From positions 1,364,001-1,428,000 of the forward strand of contig NZ_CP019062.1 of the NCBI RefSeq assembly GCF_002951615.1: DNA of 64,000 bases, given 5' to 3'. This document shows, piece by piece, positions 25,872 through 35,243 of this stretch (its first letter is position 1; each line of letters opens with the position of its first letter). The position numbers were made by a program, and so were the translations under genes. Under the pieces are notes generated by a model. That model was not told the DNA's origin. It made no database searches and saw nothing but the letters and a program-made list of their open reading frames with translations. This stretch comes from Rahnella sikkimica (GTDB taxonomy: Bacteria; Pseudomonadota; Gammaproteobacteria; Enterobacterales; Enterobacteriaceae).

Positions 25872-27020
25872 TTAACACTGAGAACGCAGCAAATGCGGCC
25901 CCAGCTGATTCACCGACGTACAACCCAGCTGTGCCAGCGTGCGGTCAACTTCCTGCAAGATAATCTCCAGCGCACGTTGCGCGCCCGCTTCGCCCGCCGC
26001 CGCCACGCCGTAGAGCATCGGTCGCCCCAGCAAGACGGCATTCGCACCCAGCGCCAGCGCTTTCACCACATCCGTACCGCGACGGAAACCGCTGTCGATA
26101 AGAAGAGTGGCATCTGCGCCACATAACTGGCGGATTTCCGGCAGAACTTCCATCGCACTGACCGAACCGTCAAGCTGTCGTCCGCCGTGATTGGACAGCA
26201 CAATGCCGTCCGCGCCCGCGTCCAGCGCACGTTGCGCATCGGCCGGAGCCAGAATGCCTTTAATCAGCAGTGCGCCCTGCCACTGGCTGCGGATCCACGC
26301 AAGCGTTTCCCAGTTCAGGCGGGTATCCATCTGCTCCGAAAAGTAGCTCGCCCCGCCCGCGCCGCGCTGTTTATCCGCAGGCACGTAAGGTTTTAAATTA
26401 CCAAAACCGGGCATACCTGCCGGTTTCAGCGTCCGCCACACCCAGCCGGGATGAAGCGCAACATCCACCAGGCTCGACAACGAAAGCTTCATTGGCCGAC
26501 GGTAGTTACGTTTATCTTTTTCGCGATTACCGAAATGGACGGCATCGACGGACACCACCAGCGTGGTACATCCGGCGGCTTTGGCACGATCCAGCAGGCC
26601 GGTCGTCACCGTGCGATCTTTTAATACGTACAGCTGAAACCAGTGCTGCGGCAGGTTTTCCGCCGCGATTTCTTCAATCGACGCCGTGGATACCGTGCTC
26701 TGGATATACCCGATCCCGGCGCGTTTAGCCGTGCGCGCCAGCATGGCGTCTGCGCCAAAACGCAGCATACCGTTGTAACCGGTCGGTGCAATCAGCAGCG
26801 GCGCAGAAAGCGTCTGCCCGCAGAGCGTGACGGATAAATCGCGCTGGCTGGAATCCGTCAGCACCGGCGGAATAAAGCGCCAGCGGGCAAAAACCTCACG
26901 GTTATCTTTCAGCGTTTGTTCATCATCCGCCCCGCCTTCCAGATAGCTGAAAGCGAAACGCGGCAACGCGCACCGGGCCTGACGGCGCAATTCCTCAATG
27001 TTTAACGCAGCACGCTTCAC
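25872..27020 (-). CDS. FMN-dependent 2-hydroxyacid oxidase/dehydrogenase (LldD family)
   Basis: Flavoenzyme of 382 residues that oxidises L-2-hydroxy acids to 2-oxo acids. Active-site residues of the glycolate oxidase/lactate dehydrogenase family are present: Tyr26, Tyr131, Asp159, Lys254, His278 and Arg281 (SNHGGRQLDG). The usual VDTP loop is replaced by VDAVHFGNREKD, so the substrate pocket is probably different from lactate enzymes. The ATG overlaps the stop of the HisC paralogue by 4 bases, which implies consecutive steps. Imidazolelactate as substrate is inference. Confidence 0.85.
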   Translation of the reverse strand: MKRAALNIEELRRQARCALPRFAFSYLEGGADDEQTLKDNREVFARWRFIPPVLTDSSQRDLSVTLCGQTLSAPLLIAPTGYNGMLRFGADAMLARTAKRAGIGYIQSTVSTASIEEIAAENLPQHWFQLYVLKDRTVTTGLLDRAKAAGCTTLVVSVDAVHFGNREKDKRNYRRPMKLSLSSLVDVALHPGWVWRTLKPAGMPGFGNLKPYVPADKQRGAGGASYFSEQMDTRLNWETLAWIRSQWQGALLIKGILAPADAQRALDAGADGIVLSNHGGRQLDGSVSAMEVLPEIRQLCGADATLLIDSGFRRGTDVVKALALGANAVLLGRPMLYGVAAAGEAGAQRALEIILQEVDRTLAQLGCTSVNQLGPHLLRSQC

Positions 27021-28171
27021 GCGGCTTCCTCCGCCAGAATGTATTTCAGGCTTTGCATAAACTGCCGGTTATCCTGCTCATTGCCGACTGAAACGCGGAT
27101 CCAGTTTTCATAACCGGTTTCGCGCCACGGTTTGATAATGACGCCATAAGTCAGCAATCGCTGTGCCAGTTCCGCGCTCGGCTGACCGCAGTCAAAGAAC
27201 AGGAAATTAGCGTGCGACGGCGCAACGGTAAAGCCCAGATCCGTCAGCTCAGCGGCCATTTTTTCACGCTGTGCGGTGACCAGCGCAATGCTGTCACGTA
27301 CGTGCTGTTTGTCCTGCAACGCCGCAACGGCGGCGGTTTGCGCCGAGCGGTTGATGTTGAACGGCGTGCGGACGCGGTCGAGCAGATTCACCAGTTCAGG
27401 ATGGCTGGCTAAGCCGTAGCCAATTCGCAAACCGGCCAGACCGTAGGCTTTCGAGAAGGTGCGTAACACAATCCACGGGCGCGATTGCTCCGCCAGCACG
27501 CGCAGGCTGTCCGGATAATCCGGCTCGTTTTCGCAATATTCGAAATACGCTTCGTCAATCACCAGCACGCAATCCTGCGGTGCGGCATCGATAATGCGGG
27601 CAAATCCTTCGCGCCCCAGCATGCAGCCCACCGGGTTAGACGGATTGCTGAAAATGACCATTTTGGCGGGTGTGGAAAGCGCCTGTTCCCAGGCCTCAAT
27701 GTCAAACTGCTGCTGCGCACTGACGCCCACCAGCGTGACGTCTGCTCCCATCATGCGCGGGAAAATTTCATGTAAACCAAAAGACGGGATCAGCGTGACG
27801 ACGCGGTCTCCGGGGTTGAGAAAGGCCAGCGCCAGCATGTGCAAAATGTCTTCAGAACCGTTACCGGCCACAATATTTTCCGCGCTGACGCCGGTTTCTT
27901 CCGCCAGCGCCGCACGCAATACCGCGCTCGAGGCATCAGGATATATCGCGCTGAAACGGGCATCGGCTTCAAGTGCTGCGATGACTTTCGGGCTGGCACC
28001 CAGCGGGTTTTCATTGCTCGCCAGTTTGGCGATACGGGCTACGCCATATTTTTGCTGTACAGCGTCGGCTGAAAGCCCGGCGTTATATACGCCCAGCGCC
28101 CGTGATGCGGGCCTTGCCAGATTTTTCAGGCACTCTTTTGCTGCATCAAAAACGATCGAATCTGAAGCCAT
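27017..28171 (-). CDS. HisC-like PLP aminotransferase (histidinol-phosphate aminotransferase paralogue)
   Basis: Class I/II aminotransferase of 384 residues with NPSNPVG (176-182), Asp206 and Tyr209 (VIDEAYFEY), PLP lysine Lys241 (RTFSKAYGLAG) and Arg249. It is closest in layout to HisC and aromatic/imidazole-specific relatives. Placed in a histidine-degradation cluster and coupled to a 2-hydroxyacid oxidase gene, it more likely makes histidine from imidazolepyruvate than acts in biosynthesis. It has no HutC-like motif upstream and a terminator-like hairpin separates it from hutU, so it probably has its own promoter in 28172-28263. Confidence 0.8.
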   Translation of the reverse strand: MASDSIVFDAAKECLKNLARPASRALGVYNAGLSADAVQQKYGVARIAKLASNENPLGASPKVIAALEADARFSAIYPDASSAVLRAALAEETGVSAENIVAGNGSEDILHMLALAFLNPGDRVVTLIPSFGLHEIFPRMMGADVTLVGVSAQQQFDIEAWEQALSTPAKMVIFSNPSNPVGCMLGREGFARIIDAAPQDCVLVIDEAYFEYCENEPDYPDSLRVLAEQSRPWIVLRTFSKAYGLAGLRIGYGLASHPELVNLLDRVRTPFNINRSAQTAAVAALQDKQHVRDSIALVTAQREKMAAELTDLGFTVAPSHANFLFFDCGQPSAELAQRLLTYGVIIKPWRETGYENWIRVSVGNEQDNRQFMQSLKYILAEEAA

Positions 28172-28263
28172 CTTTTACCTCGTGCTGTAAAGATTCTGTT
28201 CCCGAGTATGCAGGAAGTCTGCGCGGTTTTACGCCACTTTTTTACGCATTTTCAGATGTTTTT

Positions 28264-28300
28264 AGAAACAAAACGGGCAGCGACCTGCGCCACTGCCCGC
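28264..28300 (-). terminator. Terminator after hutU
   Basis: On the minus strand CGGGCAG and CTGCCCG pair around a 12-base loop and are followed by TTTTGTTT. It lies 53 bases beyond the hutU stop codon. Confidence 0.75.
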
Positions 28301-28352
28301 TGATTTTGTTCAATTTACTTACTGCTGTATTAATTATTTACCCAAACGAGTT

Positions 28353-30035
28353 TCATAACATCGGCAGGTTCAGGTCATTGCGTTCCGCACAGGCTTTGGC
28401 CTGTTCATAACCGGCATCGGCATGGCGCATAACGCCTGTTGCCGGGTCATTCCACAGAACGCGCGAAAGGCGTGCATCGGCCTCTTTAGTGCCGTCCGCC
28501 ACAATGACCATACCCGCATGTTGCGAGAAGCCCATGCCGACGCCGCCGCCGTGGTGCAGGCTGACCCAGGTCGCGCCGCCCGCGGTGTTGAGCAACGCAT
28601 TGAGCAGCGGCCAGTCGGAAACCGCATCGGAGCCATCTTTCATGGCTTCGGTTTCACGGTTTGGCGAGGCCACAGAACCGGTATCCAGATGGTCGCGGCC
28701 AATGACAACCGGCGCTTTCAGCTCGCCGTTGCGCACCATTTCGTTGAACGCCAGCCCGGCAATATGACGCTCGCCCAGACCGAGCCAGCAGATACGCGCC
28801 GGTAAACCCTGGAAGGCAATGCGCTCGCGCGCCATGTCCAGCCAGTTGATCAGGTTGGCGTTATCCGGGAACAGCTCTTTGAGTTTGGCGTCGGTTTTAT
28901 AGATATCTTCCGGGTCACCGGAAAGCGCCACCCAGCGGAACGGGCCTTTGCCTTCGCAGAACAACGGACGGATATAGGCAGGCACAAAGCCTGGGAAATC
29001 AAAGGCATTGGTGACGCCTTCGTCTTTCGCCACCTGACGGATGTTGTTGCCGTAATCCACGGTAGGAATGCCCATCGCGTGGAAATCCAGCATCGCCTGA
29101 ACGTGTTTCGCCATCGAGGCTTTTGCCGCTTTCACCACCGATTGCGGATCCGATTTACGGGCTTCCTGCCATTTTTCCAGGCTCCAGCCTTCCGGCAAAT
29201 AACCGTTCAGCGGGTCATGCGCAGACGTCTGGTCGGTGACGATATCCGGACGCAAACCGCCTTCTTTCGCACGCGCCACCAGCTGCGGCATCAGTTCAGC
29301 CGCGTTGCCCAGCAGACCGACGGAAATGGCTTTCTTCTCGGCGCAGGCTTTTTCAATCATCGCCAGCGCTTCATCAATGCTGTGCGCCTTGTAATCGACA
29401 TAACGGGTACGCAGACGGAAATCGATACGCGATTCCTGGCATTCAATCGCCAGCACGCACGCACCGGCCAGAACGCCCGCCAGCGGTTGTGCGCCGCCCA
29501 TGCCGCCCAGACCGGCGGTTAAAATCCACTTGCCGCGCAGGTCGCTGTTGTAGTGCTGACGTCCTGCTTCTGCGAAGGTTTCATAAGTGCCCTGAACGAT
29601 GCCCTGTGCGCCGATGTAAATCCACGAACCGGCGGTCATCTGGCCATACATCATCAGCCCGGCTTTATCCAGCTCATGGAAATGCTCCCAGTTTGCCCAG
29701 TGCGGCACGATATTGGAGTTGGCAATCAGCACGCGCGGCGCATCGGTATGGGTGCGGAATACGCCGACCGGTTTGCCGGACTGAACGAGCAGCGTTTCGT
29801 CTTCACGCAGCTGGCGCAGGCTTTCCAGAATGCCTTCAAACGCGGGCCAGTTACGCGCCGCTTTACCAATCCCGCCGTAAACCACCAGATCTTCCGGGCG
29901 CTCAGCGACATCCGGATCAAGGTTGTTTTGGATCATGCGGTACGCGGCTTCAATCAGCCAGTTCTGGCAGCTCAGTTCAGTCCCGTGCGGCGCACGAACA
30001 ACGCGGGCAACAGCCGTTTTTTGTGGAGCGTTCAT
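28353..30035 (-). CDS. hutU: Urocanate hydratase
   Basis: NAD-dependent lyase of 560 residues that adds water to urocanate to give 4-imidazolone-5-propionate, the second step of histidine degradation in the cytoplasm. The dinucleotide-binding motif [11 protein letters not shown] and the conserved [12 protein letters not shown] segment with the active-site Cys are present. Length and sequence match the family throughout. It follows hutH with a 61-base gap and no terminator, so hutHU is one transcript. Confidence 0.97.
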   Translation of the reverse strand: MNAPQKTAVARVVRAPHGTELSCQNWLIEAAYRMIQNNLDPDVAERPEDLVVYGGIGKAARNWPAFEGILESLRQLREDETLLVQSGKPVGVFRTHTDAPRVLIANSNIVPHWANWEHFHELDKAGLMMYGQMTAGSWIYIGAQGIVQGTYETFAEAGRQHYNSDLRGKWILTAGLGGMGGAQPLAGVLAGACVLAIECQESRIDFRLRTRYVDYKAHSIDEALAMIEKACAEKKAISVGLLGNAAELMPQLVARAKEGGLRPDIVTDQTSAHDPLNGYLPEGWSLEKWQEARKSDPQSVVKAAKASMAKHVQAMLDFHAMGIPTVDYGNNIRQVAKDEGVTNAFDFPGFVPAYIRPLFCEGKGPFRWVALSGDPEDIYKTDAKLKELFPDNANLINWLDMARERIAFQGLPARICWLGLGERHIAGLAFNEMVRNGELKAPVVIGRDHLDTGSVASPNRETEAMKDGSDAVSDWPLLNALLNTAGGATWVSLHHGGGVGMGFSQHAGMVIVADGTKEADARLSRVLWNDPATGVMRHADAGYEQAKACAERNDLNLPML

Positions 30036-30096
30036 CGTCGGTTCCTTCTCTCAAATAGGGTGTTTTAGTTCAAAAATAATCAGGCAAAGCTTGTGT

Positions 30097-31647
30097 TCAA
30101 ACAAAGCTTGGCAGCAGCGCTTCAATCGCCGCTGGCCAGTGTTCACGGGACGCCCAGAGACGCATCATCTCTACGTCCGGTGCCATCAGGCGATCCTTTT
30201 CAAGGAACGCGACGTTTTCACGGATGGCCTTCATTTCGTTTTCCAGCGTCACGGAGCTTTGCAGCGGACGGTGGAAATCAATCCCCTGTGCGGCCGCCAT
30301 GGCTTCGATGCCCACGACGACGCTGGTGTTAAAGCACATGTCGCCCAGACGGCGTGCAGCGTAGGTCGCCATTGAAACGTGGTCTTCCTGATTTGCGGAA
30401 GTCGGCAGGCTGTCAACGCTGCCCGGATGTGCCAGCGATTTGTTTTCTGACGCCAGCGCCGCCGCCGTCACCTGCGCAATCATGAAACCGGAGTTCACAC
30501 CGCCGTCGTTCACCAGGAACGGGGGCAAACCGGAAAGGCCGGTATCAAGCAGCAGCGCCATGCGGCGTTCTGAAATCGCACCAATTTCCGCCACCGCCAG
30601 CGCGATGATGTCCGCAGCAAATGCCACCGGTTCAGCATGGAAGTTACCGCCGGAAATCACATCACCATTTTCGGAAAAGACCAGCGGATTGTCTGACGCG
30701 GCATTCGCTTCGATGCGAAGAATTCGCGCCGCGTGATGCAGGTTGTCCAGGCAAGCGCCCATCACCTGAGGTACGCAGCGGATGGAATACGGATCCTGTA
30801 CACGCCCGCAATCGGCGTGAGACGTGACAATGTCACTGCCGGTCAGAATTTGAGTCAGCGCCGCCGCCACGCTGATCTGCCCCTGCTGCCCGCGCGCTTC
30901 GTGAATGCGTGAATCGAGCGGTTTCACCGAACCTTTAATAGCTTCCAGCGACAGCGCACCCGCCACCAGCCCGGCAGAGAATACGCGTTCCGCTTCGAAC
31001 AAACCGGACAATGCCAGAGAGGTTGAAACCTGCGTGCCGTTGAGCAGCGCCAGCCCTTCTTTCGGGCCGAGTTCAAACGGCACCAGACCCACGGTCGCCA
31101 GCCCTGCGATGGCCGACATTTTTTCGCCTTTCACCGTGACCTGAGCTTCACCAATCAGCATCAGGGAAAGATGCGCCAGCGGGGCCAGATCGCCGGACGC
31201 ACCGACCGAACCTTTCTCAGGGATACACGGATACACGCCCGCGTTGAACAAGGTAATCAGCGCATCAATCACTTCAATACGAATACCGGAATGGCCGCGC
31301 GACAGGCTCAGGACTTTGGTCGCCATGACCAGACGCACCACGTTATCCGCCAGATCCTTGCCGATACCGACGCTGTGTGACAGCACCAGATTACGTTGCA
31401 GCTCAGCCAGCCGTTCCGCAGGAATGCGCGTCTGCGCCAGTTTGCCGAAACCGGTGTTGATCCCGTAAACCACTTTGCCCGACTCGACGATGCGGGTGAC
31501 CGTTTCCTGCGAAGCCAGTACGCCAGCGCGTGCCTCCTCAGCCAGTTCAAGGCGGACGTTGCCCTGATAAATTTTGCGCAGCATCGGCAGATCAACGTGG
31601 CCCGGTTGCAGGCGGCAAAGGGTTAAATCGGTGGATGAAGAAGCCAT
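30097..31647 (-). CDS. hutH: Histidine ammonia-lyase
   Basis: The 516-residue enzyme converts L-histidine to urocanate and ammonia, the first step of the pathway. The self-forming MIO cofactor triad Ala150-Ser151-Gly152 is in [12 protein letters not shown], and Tyr61 (VYGINTGFG) is in place. The ATG is at 31647. The putative HutC operator ends only about 10 bases upstream and thus lies at or before the ribosome site, so repressor binding would block the promoter or its immediate downstream region. Confidence 0.97.
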   Translation of the reverse strand: MASSSTDLTLCRLQPGHVDLPMLRKIYQGNVRLELAEEARAGVLASQETVTRIVESGKVVYGINTGFGKLAQTRIPAERLAELQRNLVLSHSVGIGKDLADNVVRLVMATKVLSLSRGHSGIRIEVIDALITLFNAGVYPCIPEKGSVGASGDLAPLAHLSLMLIGEAQVTVKGEKMSAIAGLATVGLVPFELGPKEGLALLNGTQVSTSLALSGLFEAERVFSAGLVAGALSLEAIKGSVKPLDSRIHEARGQQGQISVAAALTQILTGSDIVTSHADCGRVQDPYSIRCVPQVMGACLDNLHHAARILRIEANAASDNPLVFSENGDVISGGNFHAEPVAFAADIIALAVAEIGAISERRMALLLDTGLSGLPPFLVNDGGVNSGFMIAQVTAAALASENKSLAHPGSVDSLPTSANQEDHVSMATYAARRLGDMCFNTSVVVGIEAMAAAQGIDFHRPLQSSVTLENEMKAIRENVAFLEKDRLMAPDVEMMRLWASREHWPAAIEALLPSFV

Positions 31648-31655
31648 AATCTATT

Positions 31656-31669
31656 CCTGTATAGACAAG
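31656..31669. promoter_or_regulatory. Putative HutC operator before hutH
   Basis: CCTGTATAGACAAG contains TGTATAGACA (31658-31667), the reverse complement of the TGTCTATACA core at the other sites. It is 9-22 bases upstream of the hutH ATG. Confidence 0.8.
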
Positions 31670-31764
31670 TGAAACGGGAAGTAAACCCGGCTAAGGCCTC
31701 AGCACGCCGGGTGTTTATGCAATACCTGATACAACAACGTTCAATGCTTACCCGCAGGGAGAGA

Positions 31765-32553
31765 TCAGTGATCCATCGTCTGCAGTGTTTCGGTACGGAT
31801 TTCTTCCGTCACCCGCGCTTTCAGCGCCATAAATTCCGGTGACGTTTTCAGGGTGTAATCACGTGGGTGCGGAAAATCAACGGCAATTTCTGTCTTAATC
31901 CGCCCCGGCCGTGCACTGAAAATGGCCACTTTATTCGCCATGAAAATCGCTTCGTCGATATCGTGCGTCACGAACAGCACGGTTTTACGCGAGGATTCCC
32001 AAATCGACAGCAGCAGTTCCTGCATCATCACGCGGGTCTGGTTATCGAGCGCGCCAAAAGGTTCGTCCATCAGCAAAATTTTCGGGTCATTCGCCAGCGC
32101 ACGGGCAATCGCGGTGCGCTGCTGCATGCCGCCGGACAACTGACGGGGAAAATGCTGCTCAAATCCGCGCAGCCCCACCTTATTAATAAAGTAGTCGCTG
32201 CGCTCTTTTTGCGCCGCTTTGCTGACACCACGCTCCTGCAAACCGAAACGGATGTTTTGTTCCACCGTCAGCCACGGAAACAGGGTGTAGCTTTGAAACA
32301 CCATGCCCCGGTCCGCGCCCGGCCCGTCCACCCGTTCACCATCAAGCCAGACTTCCCCGCGTGTCGGCTGATCCAGCCCGGCCACAATGCGCAAAAGCGT
32401 GGACTTGCCGCAGCCCGAAGGCCCGAGAATGGTGATGAAGTCATTTTCGTTAACCTGATAATCCACCGGCAACAGCGCCTGGGTTTTCTCGCCTTTCGGG
32501 CCGGTGAAAATACGTTCCACCTGCCGGACACTCAGTTTCGGATAGCTCATCAC
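31765..32553 (-). CDS. hut-linked NitT/TauT-type ABC importer, ATPase
   Basis: ATPase of 262 residues with Walker A GPSGCGKS, signature LSGGMQQR and Walker B ILLMDEPFGALD; the ADRGMVFQSYTLFPWLTVEQNI Q-loop is of the SsuB/TauB type. It overlaps the permease gene by 4 bases. It lies between the putative HutC operator at 34.5 kb and hutH, so it should be induced with the pathway and import histidine, urocanate or a related compound; the ligand is inferred from context only. Confidence 0.9.
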   Translation of the reverse strand: MMSYPKLSVRQVERIFTGPKGEKTQALLPVDYQVNENDFITILGPSGCGKSTLLRIVAGLDQPTRGEVWLDGERVDGPGADRGMVFQSYTLFPWLTVEQNIRFGLQERGVSKAAQKERSDYFINKVGLRGFEQHFPRQLSGGMQQRTAIARALANDPKILLMDEPFGALDNQTRVMMQELLLSIWESSRKTVLFVTHDIDEAIFMANKVAIFSARPGRIKTEIAVDFPHPRDYTLKTSPEFMALKARVTEEIRTETLQTMDH

Positions 32554-33446
32554 AGTGAACTCCAGACAAACAGGCGGCGGTTTACCGCTTTAAATAACAG
32601 GTCAGAAAGCAAACCAATGCAGCCGATCACGATAATGCCGAAGATCATCTGCCCGGTATTGAGCAGCGCCTGACTGTTAACAATCATATGGCCGATGCCG
32701 CTCGATGAACCGATCAGCTCCGCCACGATGACGTACGTCCACGCCCAGCCCAGCACCAGCCGTAGCAGTTCGGCAATTTCAGGCGCGGCACCCGGAATAA
32801 TCACCCGGCGAACCACACTCTGATTGGTCGCGCCCAGCGTGTACGCGGCTTCGACCAGATCACGTCGCGCAGCACCCACCGTCACAGCCACCATCAGGGT
32901 GATCTGGAAGAAGGAGCCGATGAAAATCACCAGGATTTTCTGCATTTCACCGATACCCGCCCACAGGATCAGCAACGGAACAAACGCTGACGCGGGCAGA
33001 TAACGGCAAAACGATACGAACGGCTCAAAGAACGCTTCAATCAGTTTGTATGACCCCATCAGAATGCCCAGCGGCACGGCAATGGCGCAGGCCAGAACAA
33101 AACCGCCCAGCACGCGCATTACCGTCATGCCGATATCGGTGGTGAAATCGAAATCGGTAAACAGTAAGACGCCTTCCTGCAACATGCTGGCCGGGCTGGC
33201 CAGGAACGTCGGTGACACAAATCCGGTAAACGTCACCAGCGACCACAAAGCGAAAAACAGGACAAAAAAACAGAACCCGAGGAAACCGCGTCGCCTGGCT
33301 GCGACCGGACGCAAAGGCACCATCATCGGGTTATGCCAGATTTTTTTACTTGCCGGCAGCGGTGCCGGCTCACGTAAATCTGACTGCGCATTAACGGAAT
33401 GTACTGCTGCCTGAGTGACAGAACGGTTCATGTCTTTGTCCTTCAT
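32550..33446 (-). CDS. hut-linked NitT/TauT-type ABC importer, permease
   Basis: Permease of 298 residues with a long hydrophilic N-terminus (about 50 residues, rich in Ala, Pro and Arg) before six helices. The EAA loop is near residue 205-225 (DLVEAAYTLGATNQSVVRRV). The start at 33446 is 2 bases after the binding-protein stop; a second ATG six codons in (MNRSV) is possible. It differs clearly in sequence from the 18.9 kb permease, so the two importers are not a recent duplication. Confidence 0.88.
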   Translation of the reverse strand: MKDKDMNRSVTQAAVHSVNAQSDLREPAPLPASKKIWHNPMMVPLRPVAARRRGFLGFCFFVLFFALWSLVTFTGFVSPTFLASPASMLQEGVLLFTDFDFTTDIGMTVMRVLGGFVLACAIAVPLGILMGSYKLIEAFFEPFVSFCRYLPASAFVPLLILWAGIGEMQKILVIFIGSFFQITLMVAVTVGAARRDLVEAAYTLGATNQSVVRRVIIPGAAPEIAELLRLVLGWAWTYVIVAELIGSSSGIGHMIVNSQALLNTGQMIFGIIVIGCIGLLSDLLFKAVNRRLFVWSSL

Positions 33447-33448
33447 GG

Positions 33449-34429
33449 CTATTTCACGTACTTCGCGTCATATAAGGTGTTGATGTCCGGCGTTTTGCGC
33501 AGGATTTTCATCTCAGTCAGCAGGCGCGCCGCTTCGTTGGTGAAGGTGACGATTTCACCGCTGAAGAATTTCTTGTTGGCATCGCGATCCTGCCAGCGCA
33601 GATAACTGGATTCTTCCGCAAACTGTTTGCCGGTTTCTTTCACCGCAGCGCCCATGATTTCGTTGGATTTTTCAGGGTCTTTCTTGATCATATCCAGCGC
33701 TTCAAAGTAGCTGTTCACCAGCGCCTGCGCGGCTTTCGGGTTTTTATCCAGCCATGCCGGTGTGCAACCCAGCGTATCCATCACCATCGGATAATCGAGC
33801 GTCGTGGCGAGGATTTTGCCTTTGTCCGGGCTCTGCCGGATATTCGAGAGATACGGTTCGTAAGAGACTGCCGCATCGTTCTGACCGGCGATGAACGCAT
33901 GTGCCGCGGCGTCCGGCCCCAGCGTCGCGAGTTTGACGTCTTTCATCGTCATGCCGTTTTTATCGAGGATCCACGCCAGCAGGAAGTAAGAAGAGGTGCC
34001 CGGCGCATCGACGCTGATGGTTTTGCCTTTCAGGTCGGTAATTTTGTTGATACCGCTGCGCACGGCGATACCGTCCGCACCGTAGGATTTATCGAGCTGC
34101 ACAATTTGTTTAATCGGCACGCCGCTGGCGTTCCAGGTTAAATAGGTTTCCACCGTGGTCGCCGCGCACTGCAATGAACCGGAAGCAATCGCCAGATGAC
34201 GGGACTGCTGCGGCACCATTTTCAGCGTGACTTCAAGGCCGTTCTTTTTGAAGATCCCGGCTTTGTCCGCCAGCGTGAGCGGTGCAAAACCTGTCCACCC
34301 TGAGATACCAATCGCTACCGGTGTATCTGCCGCCTGTGCCGCGCTGACAGTCACGCTGCCCATCGCTACAGCCAGCCCTAACAAAGACAACGAACGTTTC
34401 AGTACAGCCCTGGAAATCATGTTGCTCAT
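33449..34429 (-). CDS. hut-linked NitT/TauT-type ABC importer, binding protein
   Basis: The 326-residue protein has a signal peptide (cleavage near AQA-ADT) and an NMT1-like mature domain: GISGWTGFAPLTLADKAGIF, KTISVDAPGTSSYF and AVSYEPYLSNIRQSP. Both this and the 17.9 kb protein carry a VSYEPY/VTYEPY motif but are otherwise distinct. It is the first gene of the importer operon, 80 bases downstream of a perfectly palindromic putative HutC operator. Confidence 0.88.
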   Translation of the reverse strand: MSNMISRAVLKRSLSLLGLAVAMGSVTVSAAQAADTPVAIGISGWTGFAPLTLADKAGIFKKNGLEVTLKMVPQQSRHLAIASGSLQCAATTVETYLTWNASGVPIKQIVQLDKSYGADGIAVRSGINKITDLKGKTISVDAPGTSSYFLLAWILDKNGMTMKDVKLATLGPDAAAHAFIAGQNDAAVSYEPYLSNIRQSPDKGKILATTLDYPMVMDTLGCTPAWLDKNPKAAQALVNSYFEALDMIKKDPEKSNEIMGAAVKETGKQFAEESSYLRWQDRDANKKFFSGEIVTFTNEAARLLTEMKILRKTPDINTLYDAKYVK

Positions 34430-34509
34430 CTGCCACTCCTGCCAAAGTACCTGTCGGGGGAACGCCTGAAGCGGTGAAAAACCTCAGGCAAATTGCGCTA
34501 CTGTATATT

Positions 34510-34523
34510 CTTGTCTATACAAG
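34510..34523. promoter_or_regulatory. Putative HutC operator before the hut importer operon
   Basis: CTTGTCTATACAAG: the outer CTTGT and ACAAG arms are perfect inverted repeats around CTAT, and this is the most symmetric copy. It is 80 bases upstream of the binding-protein ATG and 140 bases past the hutD stop. Confidence 0.85.
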
Positions 34524-34661
34524 TCAGTCGACTGTAGTCAAGCAAGCTTTGTGCCAGTTCCGGCAGAGGCCGATTTACGTCGTTTTCTGTCTCACACTGC
34601 CCGGTGGCCCTGCAGCGGATGAATCAATTCGGTGCGCCGCACGCTCTTTTTTAGCGCACGA

Positions 34662-35243
34662 TTAACGCGTGATTTTTGCCCAGAGCAGAAGGCCGTTGTC
34701 CGAAATCGCCGTGATTTCTACGCTTTCCCCGTCGTGGTTCGCATCAGCAAGAGCGGCGTGGAAGAACCCTTCTCCGCCACCAAACTGGCAACCATCCGGC
34801 CATTGCCATGTTCCTCGAATGGCATACAGCACGCCGCCATCGTTAAGAGAAACACAGAGGCTTTTAGCGGTGGAAATCACCTGCGCAGAACACCCGTTGC
34901 GGCGGGTCATGATATTGAAATCTGTGGTTGTTCCGCCCGTCAGAGTTGCATTCAGCGCGATGTCTCCGCTGAATGCGAAAGGTTTGCCTGCCTCGCTGAG
35001 ATGATGATCAATTTCCGGTTCAGCAAGCAGATGAACACCCCCGCCGCTCAGCAACGTGATGGAGCGGTCAATGCCGGGAAATGCGGAAAACGGGCCGTCC
35101 TGTGCGATGGTGGCGATACTGGCGCGCCAGTCGAAATCGGTTTTACCCGGCGGCCAGCTGAGGATTTCACGGGTTTCGCCGCCGCCGTTTCGCCACGGGC
35201 TGACCGGTAAGCTGTCGAAGGAGAAATGCTGCCAGTTCGTCAT
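34662..35243 (-). CDS. hutD: HutD/Ves family protein
   Basis: The 193-residue cupin-like protein matches the HutD/Ves family, with the conserved N-terminal SPWRNGGGETREI and WRASIATIAQDGPFSAFPGIDR. HutD is a conserved hut companion with no proven enzyme activity; in Pseudomonas it has been proposed to limit hut expression. Its start overlaps the hutF stop by 4 bases, so hutF and hutD are co-translated. Confidence 0.93.
   Translation of the reverse strand: MTNWQHFSFDSLPVSPWRNGGGETREILSWPPGKTDFDWRASIATIAQDGPFSAFPGIDRSITLLSGGGVHLLAEPEIDHHLSEAGKPFAFSGDIALNATLTGGTTTDFNIMTRRNGCSAQVISTAKSLCVSLNDGGVLYAIRGTWQWPDGCQFGGGEGFFHAALADANHDGESVEITAISDNGLLLWAKITR

Noticed and set aside
28172..28263. HutC operator before the HisC-like gene
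   Set aside because: No TGTCTATACA-like sequence was found there, so direct HutC control of the HisC/oxidase pair is not claimed.
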